This document shows positions 1 through 8,837 of a stretch of DNA of 64,000 nucleotides, in pieces. Below the pieces are notes generated by a model. The model had not been told where the DNA came from, did no database searches, and saw only the letters and a list, made by a program, of their open reading frames with translations. A program made the position numbers and the translations under genes. Source of the stretch: Leptospira kirschneri serovar Cynopteri str. 3522 CT (GTDB lineage Bacteria; Spirochaetota; Leptospiria; Leptospirales; Leptospiraceae). The stretch covers positions 385,001 to 449,000 of the forward strand of contig NZ_AHMN02000011.1 of NCBI RefSeq assembly GCF_000243695.2. Reading direction: 5' to 3'. Each line of letters opens with the position of its first letter. Positions within the stretch are counted from its first letter, which is position 1.

Positions 1-38
1 GCAAAATATTAGATACTTTATTATAAATTATGAGTAGT
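1..38 (+). repeat. Family II repeat, right-end fragment
   Basis: This is the right end of a dispersed repeat that recurs through the window. The recognisable core is AAATATTAG.TACTTTATTATA followed by ATGAGTA. The rest of the element lies outside the window. Better copies are at 3351-3437, 17016-17102 and 45293-45386. Confidence 0.6.
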
Positions 39-146
39 AGAAAGTTTGAGTCGTTTGATTATTACCGTTTCTAAAAAAGCGTCAGAATTTTTCGGATTAC
101 TTTTTGAATCTATTATCTAAAAGAACATGCAAAATTTATTTTATAG

Positions 147-290
147 ATGGAAAACATACTAAAATTAGATTTGGAATTTAAACGTAGTATATTAAAAATG
201 AATTATACTGAAATTTTTCCGGTACCTTCAAAGATGAAAGATAAAAATCTAACCCATGCAGAATTTATACTTACGGAAATAATCAAATAA
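147..290 (+). CDS. Possible 47-residue hypothetical protein or gene remnant
   Basis: An ATG-initiated frame of 47 codons ends in TAA one base before the start of the DsbA-like gene at 292. It is lysine- and isoleucine-rich with a reasonable amino-acid mix, and the tight spacing would suit a translationally coupled pair. There is no convincing Shine-Dalgarno sequence and I do not recognise the product. It may be the decayed tail of a longer gene. Confidence 0.3.
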   Translation: MENILKLDLEFKRSILKMNYTEIFPVPSKMKDKNLTHAEFILTEIIK

Positions 291-291
291 G

Positions 292-942
292 ATGAATCAA
301 AACGAATCGATTCGACATTCTATACTTTATGTGACCGATCCTCTTTGTCCCTGGTGTTATGGCTTTGGTTCTGTTATGGAAAAGATAAGGGAAGAATACA
401 AAAATAAAATCCGGTTTTCTCTTGTGTTAGGAGGTTTACGTTTTCAAGAAGGTGCAGAACTTTTAACGCCGGAGTTGGCTAGAATTTTAAAACACGAATG
501 GAAAGACGCGGAATTTACAACAAAACAACCGTTTTCATTGGGGTTTTTAGAAAAAATGGATTTTCGATACGATTCCTTTCCCGCTTGTAAAGCAGTAATC
601 AGTGCTCAAAAAATAAGACCAGAAATCGCATTCGAATATTTGAATGTACTTTCTAAATCCTTTTATTTAGAAAATCAAGATCCGACTTCCATTGAAACTT
701 TTGTAAAACTATCAGAAAAGTTCGGAATTACTGCTCAAGAATTCCGATCTGTATTTGAAGACAAGGATACGGATCTGGAAACTAGAAACGACTTCTACTA
801 TGGTTTTTCTTTGGGAGTAAGTGTATTTCCAAGTCTTGTATTTTCGGACGGAATTGAAAATGGAATTTTGACGAGGGGTTATTGTACACTGGAACAAGTA
901 GATTCTATTCTTAAGGAATACTTTAGAGCGGTTGGGATCTAA
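292..942 (+). CDS. DsbA-family thiol oxidoreductase (FrnE/DsbA-like)
   Basis: A 216-residue thioredoxin-fold protein of the DsbA family. The redox motif CPWC is at residues 19-22 just after the first beta strand. A long helical insertion follows, and a late segment (SVFPSLVF, about residues 177-184) has the cis-proline loop typical of the fold. There is no signal peptide, so it probably acts in the cytoplasm like FrnE-type DsbA proteins rather than as periplasmic DsbA. Length matches the family (200-220). It follows a possible small ORF by one base. The substrate is unknown. Family assignment is firm; the specific role is not. Confidence 0.85.
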   Translation: MNQNESIRHSILYVTDPLCPWCYGFGSVMEKIREEYKNKIRFSLVLGGLRFQEGAELLTPELARILKHEWKDAEFTTKQPFSLGFLEKMDFRYDSFPACKAVISAQKIRPEIAFEYLNVLSKSFYLENQDPTSIETFVKLSEKFGITAQEFRSVFEDKDTDLETRNDFYYGFSLGVSVFPSLVFSDGIENGILTRGYCTLEQVDSILKEYFRAVGI

Positions 943-1327
943 GATTTTATTTTTCAAGGATTCCGTTTTTTTAACAACTCAATTGTAATAACTCCCATAA
1001 ACCTATATTTCACAGTGTAACTTTCAAGATTCATAATTTTACTGCACAAAGTAAAATTCAGAGGCCAAAGACAAAATATCGTATTATGTTTCTTTCATGC
1101 AATTTATTGACTGGAGCTAAAGGGCGAGGTCTGGTTGCCATGGGCAACCGGATTCGCATAAACTTTATCGCACAGAATTCATATTATTGAAATGTAATAA
1201 AACGGATATTTTATACTTATAGTTCTGGGTAAAATCATACTTGTATTTTTACAAGACTAAAGCGTCTAATTGCTATTGGTGCTCTACAGATTTTGGGCAG
1301 AACTAAATAATTAAAAAGAATCCTTGT
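943..1327. other. Intergenic spacer with repeat fragments
   Basis: This convergent gap holds an end fragment resembling the AACAACTCTAAT repeat (about 950-990) and a partial, reversed copy of the type-1 structured element (1065-1165). No ORF or clear terminator was seen. Confidence 0.6.
1065..1165 (-). repeat. Partial type-1 structured element, reversed
   Basis: Read on the minus strand this matches the type-1 interior: a GCGAATCC lead, a hairpin, GAGCT, then CAGTCAATAAATTGCATG. The first hairpin is intact here: CTGGTTGCC (1131-1139) pairs with GGCAACCGG (1143-1151) with one G-T pair and a 3-nt loop. The second stem has lost its partner arm and the terminal repeats are degenerate. Confidence 0.6.
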
Positions 1328-2122
1328 TTAGTCTTTAAAAAGTTCTTTGGAAAATTCAAGATAATCCGAAGAGTTCTTTCCAAATTTGAACTCAGCGTAT
1401 AAAAGTCCGTGTTTTTTTCGGAGAATGTCGTATTTCTCTCGAGAGATGTCGTCTCGATTTTTTTTAGAAAGTCGATAAGCTCTTTCGTAACAATTGGCCA
1501 GAAAACCTTGAGCTTCTGGATCTTCGTAGTATTTATTTCCGATTTGGATATATCTTTCTAAAATATCCATAGCTTGGAGGAAATTTTTTAAAGCAAGTTG
1601 GTGTTTGATGTATTCTCTATAAATGTTGGCTTGTAGATCTCGAAACGTATCCGTATCTTTAACTTTTTGATTTTGAATTCTTTCCAAAAAATTCATGGAA
1701 GAAACTAAAAGATGAATAGAGTCGGATCTGGATTTATTTAAGTCTCTGGTAATGGCTCTTTCAAAATTTTCGCGGCGACTTTTTTTTTGCCATTCGTAAC
1801 GATCCGCTTCGAAGTTTAGGCTATTGAAATCTTTTCGTTTTAGATCCGCTAATTCGTTCGTTTTTCTAAAATGATCTACGGACTTTAAAAAGTTTTCTTT
1901 TGCTTTTTCAAAAAGGTTTTTGGAATTTTCTTCGCTTGCGTCGCCTAACAGATCCAGATCTTCAAATTGAAGAAAATCCTTTCCCCAATCGGAATCACCA
2001 TTGCTTCCATCCGGAATTAAAATTTCGATTTTCTTTTCGTTGGAAGTTGGTTCACTCCAGAGTAATAGAGGAAAAATAAATAAGATCGTAAAAAATCTAA
2101 GATAAAAAGAAGAATGTTTCAT
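1328..2122 (-). CDS. Secreted helical repeat-like protein, function unknown
   Basis: A 264-residue protein with a clear N-terminal signal peptide (basic start, hydrophobic segment about residues 8-22, then SEPTS). The rest is charged and strongly helical. A C-terminal part (about 150-240) looks TPR-like, with spaced A/L/Y positions. It should be exported to the periplasm. I do not recognise a named family. Its all-helical, exported nature recalls Leptospira flagellar-sheath proteins such as FcpA/FcpB, but I see no motif that proves this. It stands alone, divergent from mgsA. Confidence 0.7.
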   Translation of the reverse strand: MKHSSFYLRFFTILFIFPLLLWSEPTSNEKKIEILIPDGSNGDSDWGKDFLQFEDLDLLGDASEENSKNLFEKAKENFLKSVDHFRKTNELADLKRKDFNSLNFEADRYEWQKKSRRENFERAITRDLNKSRSDSIHLLVSSMNFLERIQNQKVKDTDTFRDLQANIYREYIKHQLALKNFLQAMDILERYIQIGNKYYEDPEAQGFLANCYERAYRLSKKNRDDISREKYDILRKKHGLLYAEFKFGKNSSDYLEFSKELFKD

Positions 2123-2255
2123 TGGAGATCTGTTCGAATCTAAAACAAGTCTAGAAATCGACTTTGAAAAAAAATATCTAAGGTCAATTTAGGATTGGTT
2201 TGAAATTTGCGTCATCAAAAAATTAGATTCAAAATAAACGAGAAAGAGTAATGAA

Positions 2256-2702
2256 ATGAAAGAAGTTTCTGTTCCAGCAATCAAAAGAATCGCGTTGATC
2301 GCCCATGACAATCGTAAAGAAGATTTAGTAAACTGGGTAAAAACTCATAGGGAAATACTTTCAAAACATCAGCTATATGGAACTGGAACGACTGGAAAAT
2401 TAATAAGCGAAGAGACCGAACTTCCGGTTTACAGATTTCTTTCCGGGCCGTTGGGAGGAGATCAGCAAATCGGTGCTAAGATTGCTGAAGGTGATTTAGA
2501 TATAGTAATTTTTTTCTGGGATCCATTAACGGCCCAACCTCATGATCCGGATGTAAAGGCTTTGCTAAGAATTGCGGTTCTATACAACGTTCCTATGGCC
2601 TGTAATCGATCCACTGCCGATTATATGATCAGTTCTCCTCAATTTACAAAAACTTATAAAAAGATTCTTTTGAGCTACAATACCAAAGTGAAAAAGGACT
2701 GA
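2256..2702 (+). CDS. mgsA: Methylglyoxal synthase
   Basis: A 148-residue enzyme that converts dihydroxyacetone phosphate to methylglyoxal and phosphate, a bypass of lower glycolysis. The family signature is complete: LIAHDNRK near the N-terminus (His17, Asp18, Lys21), the phosphate-binding GTGTTGK (42-48), [12 protein letters not shown] with the catalytic Asp at 69, [14 protein letters not shown] (Asp89, His96), and NRSTAD near the end. Length matches E. coli MgsA (152). ATG 2256 was chosen because GAGAAAGAG lies just upstream; an earlier ATG at 2251 is out of frame. Confidence 0.95.
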   Translation: MKEVSVPAIKRIALIAHDNRKEDLVNWVKTHREILSKHQLYGTGTTGKLISEETELPVYRFLSGPLGGDQQIGAKIAEGDLDIVIFFWDPLTAQPHDPDVKALLRIAVLYNVPMACNRSTADYMISSPQFTKTYKKILLSYNTKVKKD

Positions 2703-2837
2703 TTAAAATAAAAATTTTATCCAAAAGAAAATTTGAATATAGTAGGTTTAAAAAAAAACAGATGCAGAATTTCTAAAATGTTTATATTTACGGTATCGGT
2801 TATTGTAAACTATCTCAAAGATACATTATCTTTGCCT

Positions 2838-3165
2838 GTTATTCGGACGTATGAAAATAATAATACGTTGAGCTTGTTTAACGTGAGCAGGGTGTAGAAA
2901 AATCAGGGCGAATCCGACTGGCTGTAGTAGCCAGTCGGACCGGGCTCTCAGCTTGGGTCAATAAATTACATGCAAGAAACGTTATATAAAATATCATCTT
3001 CAGTTGTAATTTATTGACCTCGCATCGATCCCTTTCGCGTTATGTCAAATTCACGATTGTAAAAAACTGAAAATGTAGGAACTTCTTTAAAAAAGCCAAC
3101 AATCCGGGTTAAATACATTTGAAAACTTTCATATCATTGGTATAAAATCGCCTATTCAATTTAGA
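2838..3165 (+). repeat. Family II repeat, interrupted by a type-1 element
   Basis: The left part (2838-2877: TTCGGACGTATGAAAATAA ... GAGCTTGT) and right part (3058-3165: TGTAAAAAACTG ... CCGGGTTAAAT ... GGTATAAAATCG) together align with uninterrupted copies at 18690-18870 and, reversed, at 9590-9720, 25744-25870, 28575-28700 and 54800-54935. In those copies the bases matching CTTGT and TGTAAAA are adjacent. Confidence 0.7.
2878..3057 (+). repeat. TIR element, type 1 (best-structured copy)
   Basis: Left end TTAACGTGAGCAGG and right end AAATTCACGAT form the degenerate terminal inverted repeats. Inside, the stem CCGACTGGCT (2914-2923) pairs perfectly with AGCCAGTCGG (2929-2938). It is followed by ACCGGGCTCTCAGCTT and a second perfect 15-bp stem, 2956-2970 with 3005-3019 (GGTCAATAAATTACA and its complement). 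The right part reads CTCGCATCGATCCCTTTCGC, also conserved between copies. Confidence 0.8.
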
Positions 3166-3350
3166 GCCTGCCTCAAAACACCGTTTCAATGCAAAATATG
3201 GGTGTTTTATTATATAATTTTAAATAAATGTAGCGTAATCAAGTGATCAAAATGTTTGAGTTAAATGCCAATTTGTTTAAAAAATATTTGGGTAAAGAAT
3301 GGAGTTTTGTTGAAAAATTAATTTTCTTCCTTAACTTTTTCATTACTAAT

Positions 3351-3437
3351 CTCTATAAAATCGAGTGCCGTTAATTTTATCACAAAACACTGATTCTATG
3401 TAAAATATTAGGTACTTTATTATATAGTTATGAGTAA
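3351..3437 (+). repeat. Family II-type repeat (right-end module)
   Basis: Consensus-like copy: TATAAAATCGAGT, a run of T, ATCACAAAACACTG, then AAAATATTAGGTACTTTA and TATAGTTATGAGTA. Related copies are at 1-38, 3168-3232, 17016-17102, 18917-19003, 24637-24712, 45050-45118, 45293-45386, 53460-53525, 59258-59330 and 61607-61686, in varied states of decay. Confidence 0.65.
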
Positions 3438-3510
3438 GACGAATGAATCATGTCATTATTTTAATGTTGGATATGAAATTCTCAATAACTCTAATATAAA
3501 AGAATGATTT

Positions 3511-4137
3511 ATGAATTTTAAGAATTCGCTTTCCATGTCGATCCAAAACATATTTTGCATTTTAAAAAGCCGCTCAAAGCCGACTTATCCTTTGCGATTT
3601 TCGGAAGGAGCCGTAACTACTATTCAAACTCATCTTGTAAAACGGCCTGAAACTGCATTTCAAGTAAAGTTAGAAAGAGAAAAAGAACATACAAGAGTTC
3701 AAGTAGGTTATGATCGAAAAAAAGGGATAAAAACCATACACTCTTACCCGATCGAACTGGACATTGCAAAAGAGGATGAGATCTGTTTGGAAGGATCCAT
3801 GATCGACTGGGATTCTGAAAAACATGAATTTAAAATTTATCCGGACGTGAATTTGGAGATAGAATATAATGTTATTCTAAATTATTTTGAGATAAGAATC
3901 GATCGAGACGTATTCGAAAATGATAAAGTTAGAGTTTATACAAAAACTACTGGATTTCCGAGCTGGTTTCCCGTCCGAGAAAATATATTAGAAATCAATA
4001 AAGTAACAATCAAAGGAAGAATTTGGAAATTGAACCTAACAAATCGATACCAGTCTGAGGAAATTCTAAAAATTGAAAGTTCAATAGCCGACGAAGTATT
4101 GGATTATTTCAGCGATTTTCCTAGGCGTCAAGGTTAA
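3511..4137 (+). CDS. Possible IscA/HesB-like plus Nfu-like fusion protein, cysteine-free
   Basis: A 208-residue cytoplasmic protein. Residues about 27-115 follow the order of strands and spacings of the HesB/IscA fold: FSEGAVTTIQTHL at the start, a VQVGYD strand, and EGSMIDWDSEKHEFKIYP at the end, where IscA has YLDGTEIDY...GFKF.NPN. Residues about 120-200 resemble the N-terminal Nfu domain (FPSWFPVRENILEINKV...IADEVLDYF). None of the cluster-binding cysteines of IscA is present; I count only two cysteines in the protein. The assignment is my pattern match, not a firm family call. Its stop codon overlaps the stop of the convergent TPR gene in TTAA. An alternative start is Met9 (3535). Confidence 0.55.
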   Translation: MNFKNSLSMSIQNIFCILKSRSKPTYPLRFSEGAVTTIQTHLVKRPETAFQVKLEREKEHTRVQVGYDRKKGIKTIHSYPIELDIAKEDEICLEGSMIDWDSEKHEFKIYPDVNLEIEYNVILNYFEIRIDRDVFENDKVRVYTKTTGFPSWFPVRENILEINKVTIKGRIWKLNLTNRYQSEEILKIESSIADEVLDYFSDFPRRQG

Positions 4138-6131
4138 CGTTTCCAGAATACCCTATCTCCTTCCGAAATCGTTTTTAAACCGTTAATTCCATTTTCGGGA
4201 ACGGCCCTGGAAAGAAAATAATCGATTTCTTCTATCGTAGCCTCTCCAGATTTTCCGGAACTGTTGTAGATTTGAATTTTGCTTCCCTTCTTGAGACCAT
4301 CAAGGGCTCCTACATTGACTATCAGGTCTTCATCCTTCACTTTTAATACGGAGCCGCTTGGGGGGATAGAAGCTAAAATTTTAGAAACAGACCTGACAAC
4401 CGCTTCCGGTATAAAATCTCTTCCTTTTGAGAATATTTTAAATGTCGAAAGTATCTTTTCGTGTTTGGAATCCTTGATCGTCCAATCTATGCGTATAGAA
4501 TGATTTTCGTATTTTAGAGAACCATAAATTAGAAATCTAGGTTTGATGCCTTTTTTGGAAGAATCCTTGATCTTGAGGTATGTAGATTCTGTATAAGGTA
4601 GAATTCCAGTATAAGGAGCCGTTTTGATTTCAAAAGATGGGTTACTACGAGCAGATTCTAAAACTTCCGAAAGAGTGATCGTAGGATTTAAAGAAAGATT
4701 TTTACGTACGGAAGAAGAAATTAAAAATGCTAGATCTGGATAATCTCCTAAAAAGGATTTATCTAAAAGATCAAACATTAAAAGAACGGGTGGTGTTCTG
4801 CCATAATTTTCAACAAGATTGTCTCCTGTGATTTCTATTAAACCTTCTCTATAAGCGATAGATTGTTTCATAGAGTTCAGAAGATTTTCGATTTCATACT
4901 GGTACTTTTGATTTTCTGAATATTTTTTTCTCAAAAATAAAAGAAGATTGAGATAACGCGGAAAGAATCCGGTTCGTTTATATTCTGATAAAGTTTGAAA
5001 TTGAACCTCCGGTTGACTCGGAATGAGTTCTCTTGCACAAGAAAGATGATGAGAAGCCATATCATAGAGAAGGGAATTTTTAGAAGAACGAAAACGTTGC
5101 ATTCTATATTCCCCTAGTTTCCTTCTAAAGGAATGATTTTCTGGAAAATGATCGAGTGCGACCGATTCCGCCTTTTGTCTTGAAATAGAGTCTAAGTCAT
5201 CTAACTTTAATATATCAATTAAATCGTTTTTAAGCGTATCTTTGGAAGAGTCATTTGCGTTTTTTTCTTCCGCAAACGCTTTAAGATAAAGATACAAAGG
5301 GTTTTGAGGATAAATAGAAACGAGTTTGCGGGAAAGTGATTCTGCGGATTGAAAGTCTCCTTGCCATATTCTGATTCTTGCAAGTGCATTGATCGCTTCT
5401 TCAAAATCTGGGTATAAAGAAATTGCTCTTTCCAATTTTTCGGAAGCGATTTCTAGTTTTTGTTTTTTTTCTGGATCGGAACTTTTTTCGGACCAATCCA
5501 TAAGCAACGAAGCCATACTAAAGAATAAATCAGGATCGTCTGAAGAGGACGCAAGCGCTGTGTTCCAAATATGATAAGACTTAGAAAAATTACCGGTTTT
5601 GCCGTTTACCTTGGCTTCTAAAATTTGCACTTCCTTGGAGTTTTGAAGTCTGGATTTTGACGCTTCCAGTTTTTTCAGAGCGGATTCGTAATTTCCCATT
5701 TCTAAAAGGATCTGAATTTGAATTGGAGCCAGAACCGGATCAAACGGATCTGTTTCAAGAGAAGATTTGAGAAGATTTAGAGAATTATTATATTCTTTTT
5801 TTCGAATATACCCTAAGGCGGCTCCTTTGATTGCAGCTTTATTTTCCGGTTCTAATTCCAGCACTTTGTTGTAAGCTTCTAGGGATTCTTTATCCTTGTG
5901 AAGATGTTGTGCAGCTTCTGCAAATCCAAGTAAAGAACGAGTAGACATAGGGTTGAAACGAGAGGCTTCGGAAAAGGATTGATAAGCAGCCGTGTAATTA
6001 CGGTCTTTAAGAAAGGACTCTCCTTCCTGAATTTTTCGAACTGTGTCTTGAGAATGAGTTGACCCGATGGAGAAGTATAAAATCAGAAATACTAAATAGG
6101 GAAAAGGTTTTTGTAAAAAACTTAAAATCAT
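4134..6131 (-). CDS. Secreted tetratricopeptide-repeat protein
   Basis: A 665-residue exported protein. It has a signal peptide (residues 1-28, ending near STHSQ), then at least six TPR-like helical pairs between about residues 30 and 290 (for example AYQSFSEASRFNP, SLEAYNKVLELEPENKAAI and KLERAISLYPDFEEAI). A C-terminal domain (about 440-665) has alternating beta strands and a segment GALDGLKKGSKIQIY typical of small beta-barrel modules. It is translated from an ATGA overlap with the upstream NHL/VWA gene, so the two form an operon and probably work together in the periplasm, perhaps as a scaffold. The exact role is unknown. Confidence 0.8.
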   Translation of the reverse strand: MILSFLQKPFPYLVFLILYFSIGSTHSQDTVRKIQEGESFLKDRNYTAAYQSFSEASRFNPMSTRSLLGFAEAAQHLHKDKESLEAYNKVLELEPENKAAIKGAALGYIRKKEYNNSLNLLKSSLETDPFDPVLAPIQIQILLEMGNYESALKKLEASKSRLQNSKEVQILEAKVNGKTGNFSKSYHIWNTALASSSDDPDLFFSMASLLMDWSEKSSDPEKKQKLEIASEKLERAISLYPDFEEAINALARIRIWQGDFQSAESLSRKLVSIYPQNPLYLYLKAFAEEKNANDSSKDTLKNDLIDILKLDDLDSISRQKAESVALDHFPENHSFRRKLGEYRMQRFRSSKNSLLYDMASHHLSCARELIPSQPEVQFQTLSEYKRTGFFPRYLNLLLFLRKKYSENQKYQYEIENLLNSMKQSIAYREGLIEITGDNLVENYGRTPPVLLMFDLLDKSFLGDYPDLAFLISSSVRKNLSLNPTITLSEVLESARSNPSFEIKTAPYTGILPYTESTYLKIKDSSKKGIKPRFLIYGSLKYENHSIRIDWTIKDSKHEKILSTFKIFSKGRDFIPEAVVRSVSKILASIPPSGSVLKVKDEDLIVNVGALDGLKKGSKIQIYNSSGKSGEATIEEIDYFLSRAVPENGINGLKTISEGDRVFWKR

Positions 6132-8158
6132 TTCGTAAAAAATCCAGCTTCCGTTTTTCCGGATGTGTTTCTGAAATTCGCTTCTATGACTAAGGGAATA
6201 TAAAAATCTTTTTTATCCGCGTCGATTCTACTTTTGAAAGAAACGATATAACGTCTGTCTTTATGAGATAAAAAAGAGTTATAAAGATTTTTTTCTGATC
6301 CTTCACCCGGAATTAGGATGAATTTTCCTCCGGTAGAAGCGGCGATCATTTTATAGGTTTCTACCGCCGGTCCCGAATCTGAAAGAGATAAGAAATAGAT
6401 TGGAATTGAATGTGCTTTAGAGTAGCGGATAATTTTTTCCGATGAAATTTGAGTAAAAGAATCCGGATACGAATTTCCTGAAACTAAAACTAATACGATT
6501 CTAGGCCCGAGGCGTCCAAGCAAGTCGGAGATTCCTCTATAGATTGCTTTTCCCGTTTTGGAACTAGAATCACTAGGAGAAGTTCTTAATATTCTAAAAA
6601 TCTCATGCATAGAATAGTTGAAATCAGAGGCTTTGATCAATTCCGTTCCCGAACGCAGAACTTCAATTCCGTCGTATTGTCGAAGTGAAGTGAATAGTGG
6701 TTTTAAGGACTTTTCAAATACTGGGTAAGCCGTTTTAATTTCGGGAGTATTTTCATAAACGAGAGATAAGGAAATTCGATTGTTAAATTGTCGCATGTCT
6801 GTGAGACCAATTAATGGAGAAAGATTTCCATATTCATAAACCTTAAAGGAGTTTCTTGGAATCGTTTTGATGTCCCTACCAGATCGATCTCTTACACGTA
6901 GAAATACGGAAATATCCGGATAATCATGATTTAAAACTTTTTCCAATACTATGTCCATGTTAGAAGATAATTGGTTGGAAGGACTGAAAATTTCCACTCG
7001 ATGCCGATTGAAATCCGCAATGAACTGTGTTCCTGTGTAGTCGAAGGTGGAAGAGAACGGTTGGTTTAGTCTTCGGACAACATTTTTTGAATCTCTAAAA
7101 GAATCTAATAATCTCCAAGTGCTGTCTATAGTATTATAAATGACGAGTCCCGACTTTTCATCGGAAATGTAAATTTCGTTTTTTCGAATTGTTAGATTTC
7201 GAGGAGAAGATAGTATGTTTGGATTTGTAATTTCTCGAAGAAAATTCCCTTCCGAATCGAATACTACGATTCGGGAATTGCCTCGATCAGCCACGTAGAT
7301 TTCTCCTTTGGAATTGACTTTTAGTCCGGATGGGTTGCGTAGAGTTCCGACTCCAATTTCTTGTACAAAGGTGCCATCCGACTTTAATTTCTGGATTCGA
7401 TTGTTTCCAGAGTCTGAGACATAAAGATAACCGTTCTTTGTATAGAATATGCCTGTAGGCCCATGAAATGTACCGTTCGTTTTTCCAGAACTCCCAAATC
7501 GATTGATATATTCGCCTCTTGTATTGAATTCGTAAATTTTATCAGCTTTGAAGTCGGCTACAAAAATTGAATTTGCTCTCAATGAAAAGAATAAGGGACC
7601 CGTTAAGTTCCGACCTAAAGATCCTTTGAAGTTATCTATAGGGTTGCCATTCGGATCAAATTTTACAATGTTTGCTGTATCAAAGGAGAGGACATAAAGA
7701 AATCCATCGTCATCAACGGCTACATCGGATGGATTCCGGAATCTAAAACGTCTGAGTTCATCACCTAAAATTGCCGAGTAGTAACGGACTGTTAAATCTT
7801 GACTTCCACCGGATAGATTAATTCTCAGAGCATCTAATCTTGCTTTTTGGATTTGATTTAGTCCTGTTGTACCTTCAATTTGTTCTAATTCCGACATACT
7901 TTCAGGCCAATCTCCGGAGAGATAGTATGAGTTTGAAAGCATGAGTCGGGCTAATGTAAAATCATTTTTAATCGAAAGTGCCTTTAAAAAATTTTCTCTT
8001 GCAGATGAATACTGAGAATTATTAAAATAAGAGAAGCCTCTGGTAAATTGAATTCTTGCTTCCTTTTCTTGAATGGAAAAATTGGGGAGTCCGTCGGAAC
8101 TCAAAGATAACGTAGCGGAGGTAAAAACTAAAATAATGAAAAGTCTATGAAAATGCAT
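6128..8158 (-). CDS. Secreted TPR / NHL beta-propeller / VWA-like protein
   Basis: A 676-residue exported protein in three parts. After a signal peptide (1-20) there are one or two TPR units (about 30-105, ARENFLKALSIKNDFTLARL). Then come about six NHL repeats (about 125-370), recognisable by repeated G.F..P.GI...GYLYVSDSGNNRIQKL units, which form a beta propeller. The C-terminal third (about 400-676) is von Willebrand A-like: RIVLVLVSGNSYPDS, then PIYFLSLSDSG and KMIAASTGGKFILI. This architecture fits a periplasmic protein-protein or ligand-sensing scaffold. It is first in a two-gene operon with the TPR gene (4-bp overlap). Confidence 0.82.
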   Translation of the reverse strand: MHFHRLFIILVFTSATLSLSSDGLPNFSIQEKEARIQFTRGFSYFNNSQYSSARENFLKALSIKNDFTLARLMLSNSYYLSGDWPESMSELEQIEGTTGLNQIQKARLDALRINLSGGSQDLTVRYYSAILGDELRRFRFRNPSDVAVDDDGFLYVLSFDTANIVKFDPNGNPIDNFKGSLGRNLTGPLFFSLRANSIFVADFKADKIYEFNTRGEYINRFGSSGKTNGTFHGPTGIFYTKNGYLYVSDSGNNRIQKLKSDGTFVQEIGVGTLRNPSGLKVNSKGEIYVADRGNSRIVVFDSEGNFLREITNPNILSSPRNLTIRKNEIYISDEKSGLVIYNTIDSTWRLLDSFRDSKNVVRRLNQPFSSTFDYTGTQFIADFNRHRVEIFSPSNQLSSNMDIVLEKVLNHDYPDISVFLRVRDRSGRDIKTIPRNSFKVYEYGNLSPLIGLTDMRQFNNRISLSLVYENTPEIKTAYPVFEKSLKPLFTSLRQYDGIEVLRSGTELIKASDFNYSMHEIFRILRTSPSDSSSKTGKAIYRGISDLLGRLGPRIVLVLVSGNSYPDSFTQISSEKIIRYSKAHSIPIYFLSLSDSGPAVETYKMIAASTGGKFILIPGEGSEKNLYNSFLSHKDRRYIVSFKSRIDADKKDFYIPLVIEANFRNTSGKTEAGFFTK

Positions 8159-8584
8159 GAATGCTTATTCTTGCCTCTATTTCTATAAGCAGCTCTAAGA
8201 GACATAATTTCAAGAATTTTTTATGGAATATCCGACAATAGGAATGTGCGTCTTATTTAACGTGAGTTTGATTCGGTAATAAAGAAACCCATTTTGTAAA
8301 GGGTAACCCTGTAAATTTAAAAAGAATGATTCTAAAATCAAATTTTATAGAGATATGATTCTCTAAAATTAATTTTTAATCTAATAATGATCTAAAACTA
8401 CGATTTTATACAGAAATTTGAGATTTGAAAATTCGGCTTACCTCTGAATTTTGTAAGTTTTCTTGTTATATTGAAAAAGAGTCGGAATTTCCACATGATT
8501 CTAGGTTTTACAGAAAATAGAGAAATGTACAATTAGTTCAAAATCAAATTTGATTAAATGAGAAAAATTGAAAATCAGTAAACA
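8159..8584. other. Spacer, one TIR left end
   Basis: An AT-rich gap with a left-end-like segment TTTAACGTGAGTTTG near 8256-8270 and no matching right end. No gene or terminator was recognised. Confidence 0.5.
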
Positions 8585-8794
8585 TTACCTTGGTTTTAAA
8601 AAAGGAGAATTTGTATTTGCGGATACTTTACGATTTTGCATCCAATTTTGGTGATGTTTTTGCCAAATCTCTCTTTTTGCTCGGTTTTCGGAAAGTTCTG
8701 ATTTAGTTTCTCGGATCAAAAAATCCAAAATCAAGATATAATTTCTAAAACGTGCTTCAAAATGATTTAGTTTTTCTTCCAAGGAAATTTCCAT
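8585..8794 (-). CDS. Small hypothetical protein
   Basis: A 69-residue basic, helical protein with a leucine-rich first half (EEKLNHFEARFRNYILILDFLI). AAAGAAGAA sits just before the ATG, a weak ribosome-binding site. It follows the DUF1564 gene on the same strand by about 43 bp, so the two may be cotranscribed. I do not recognise it. Confidence 0.5.
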   Translation of the reverse strand: MEISLEEKLNHFEARFRNYILILDFLIRETKSELSENRAKREIWQKHHQNWMQNRKVSANTNSPFLKPR

Positions 8795-8837
8795 TTCTTC
8801 TTTAAATATCGGATCTTGCCGATAAAAAATAGAAAAA

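Larger units (their letters stand above)
2703..3510. other. Repeat-dense spacer with a nested insertion
   Basis: About 800 bp without a gene. It holds a family II element (about 2838-3165) interrupted by a type-1 TIR element (2878-3057). Further family II end-like segments follow at 3168-3232 and 3351-3437, and AACTCTAAT-type repeat ends near 3300 and 3490. No ORF of note. Confidence 0.7.

Noticed and set aside
2878..3057. The TIR elements as integron attC sites (ATTTAAC at one end and GTTAAAT-like sequence at some other ends, with a hairpin between)
   Set aside because: Several right ends do not fit the GTTRRRY core (GTTAACC, GTTAATT), the flanking genes lie in both orientations without cassette structure, and no integrase gene is visible.
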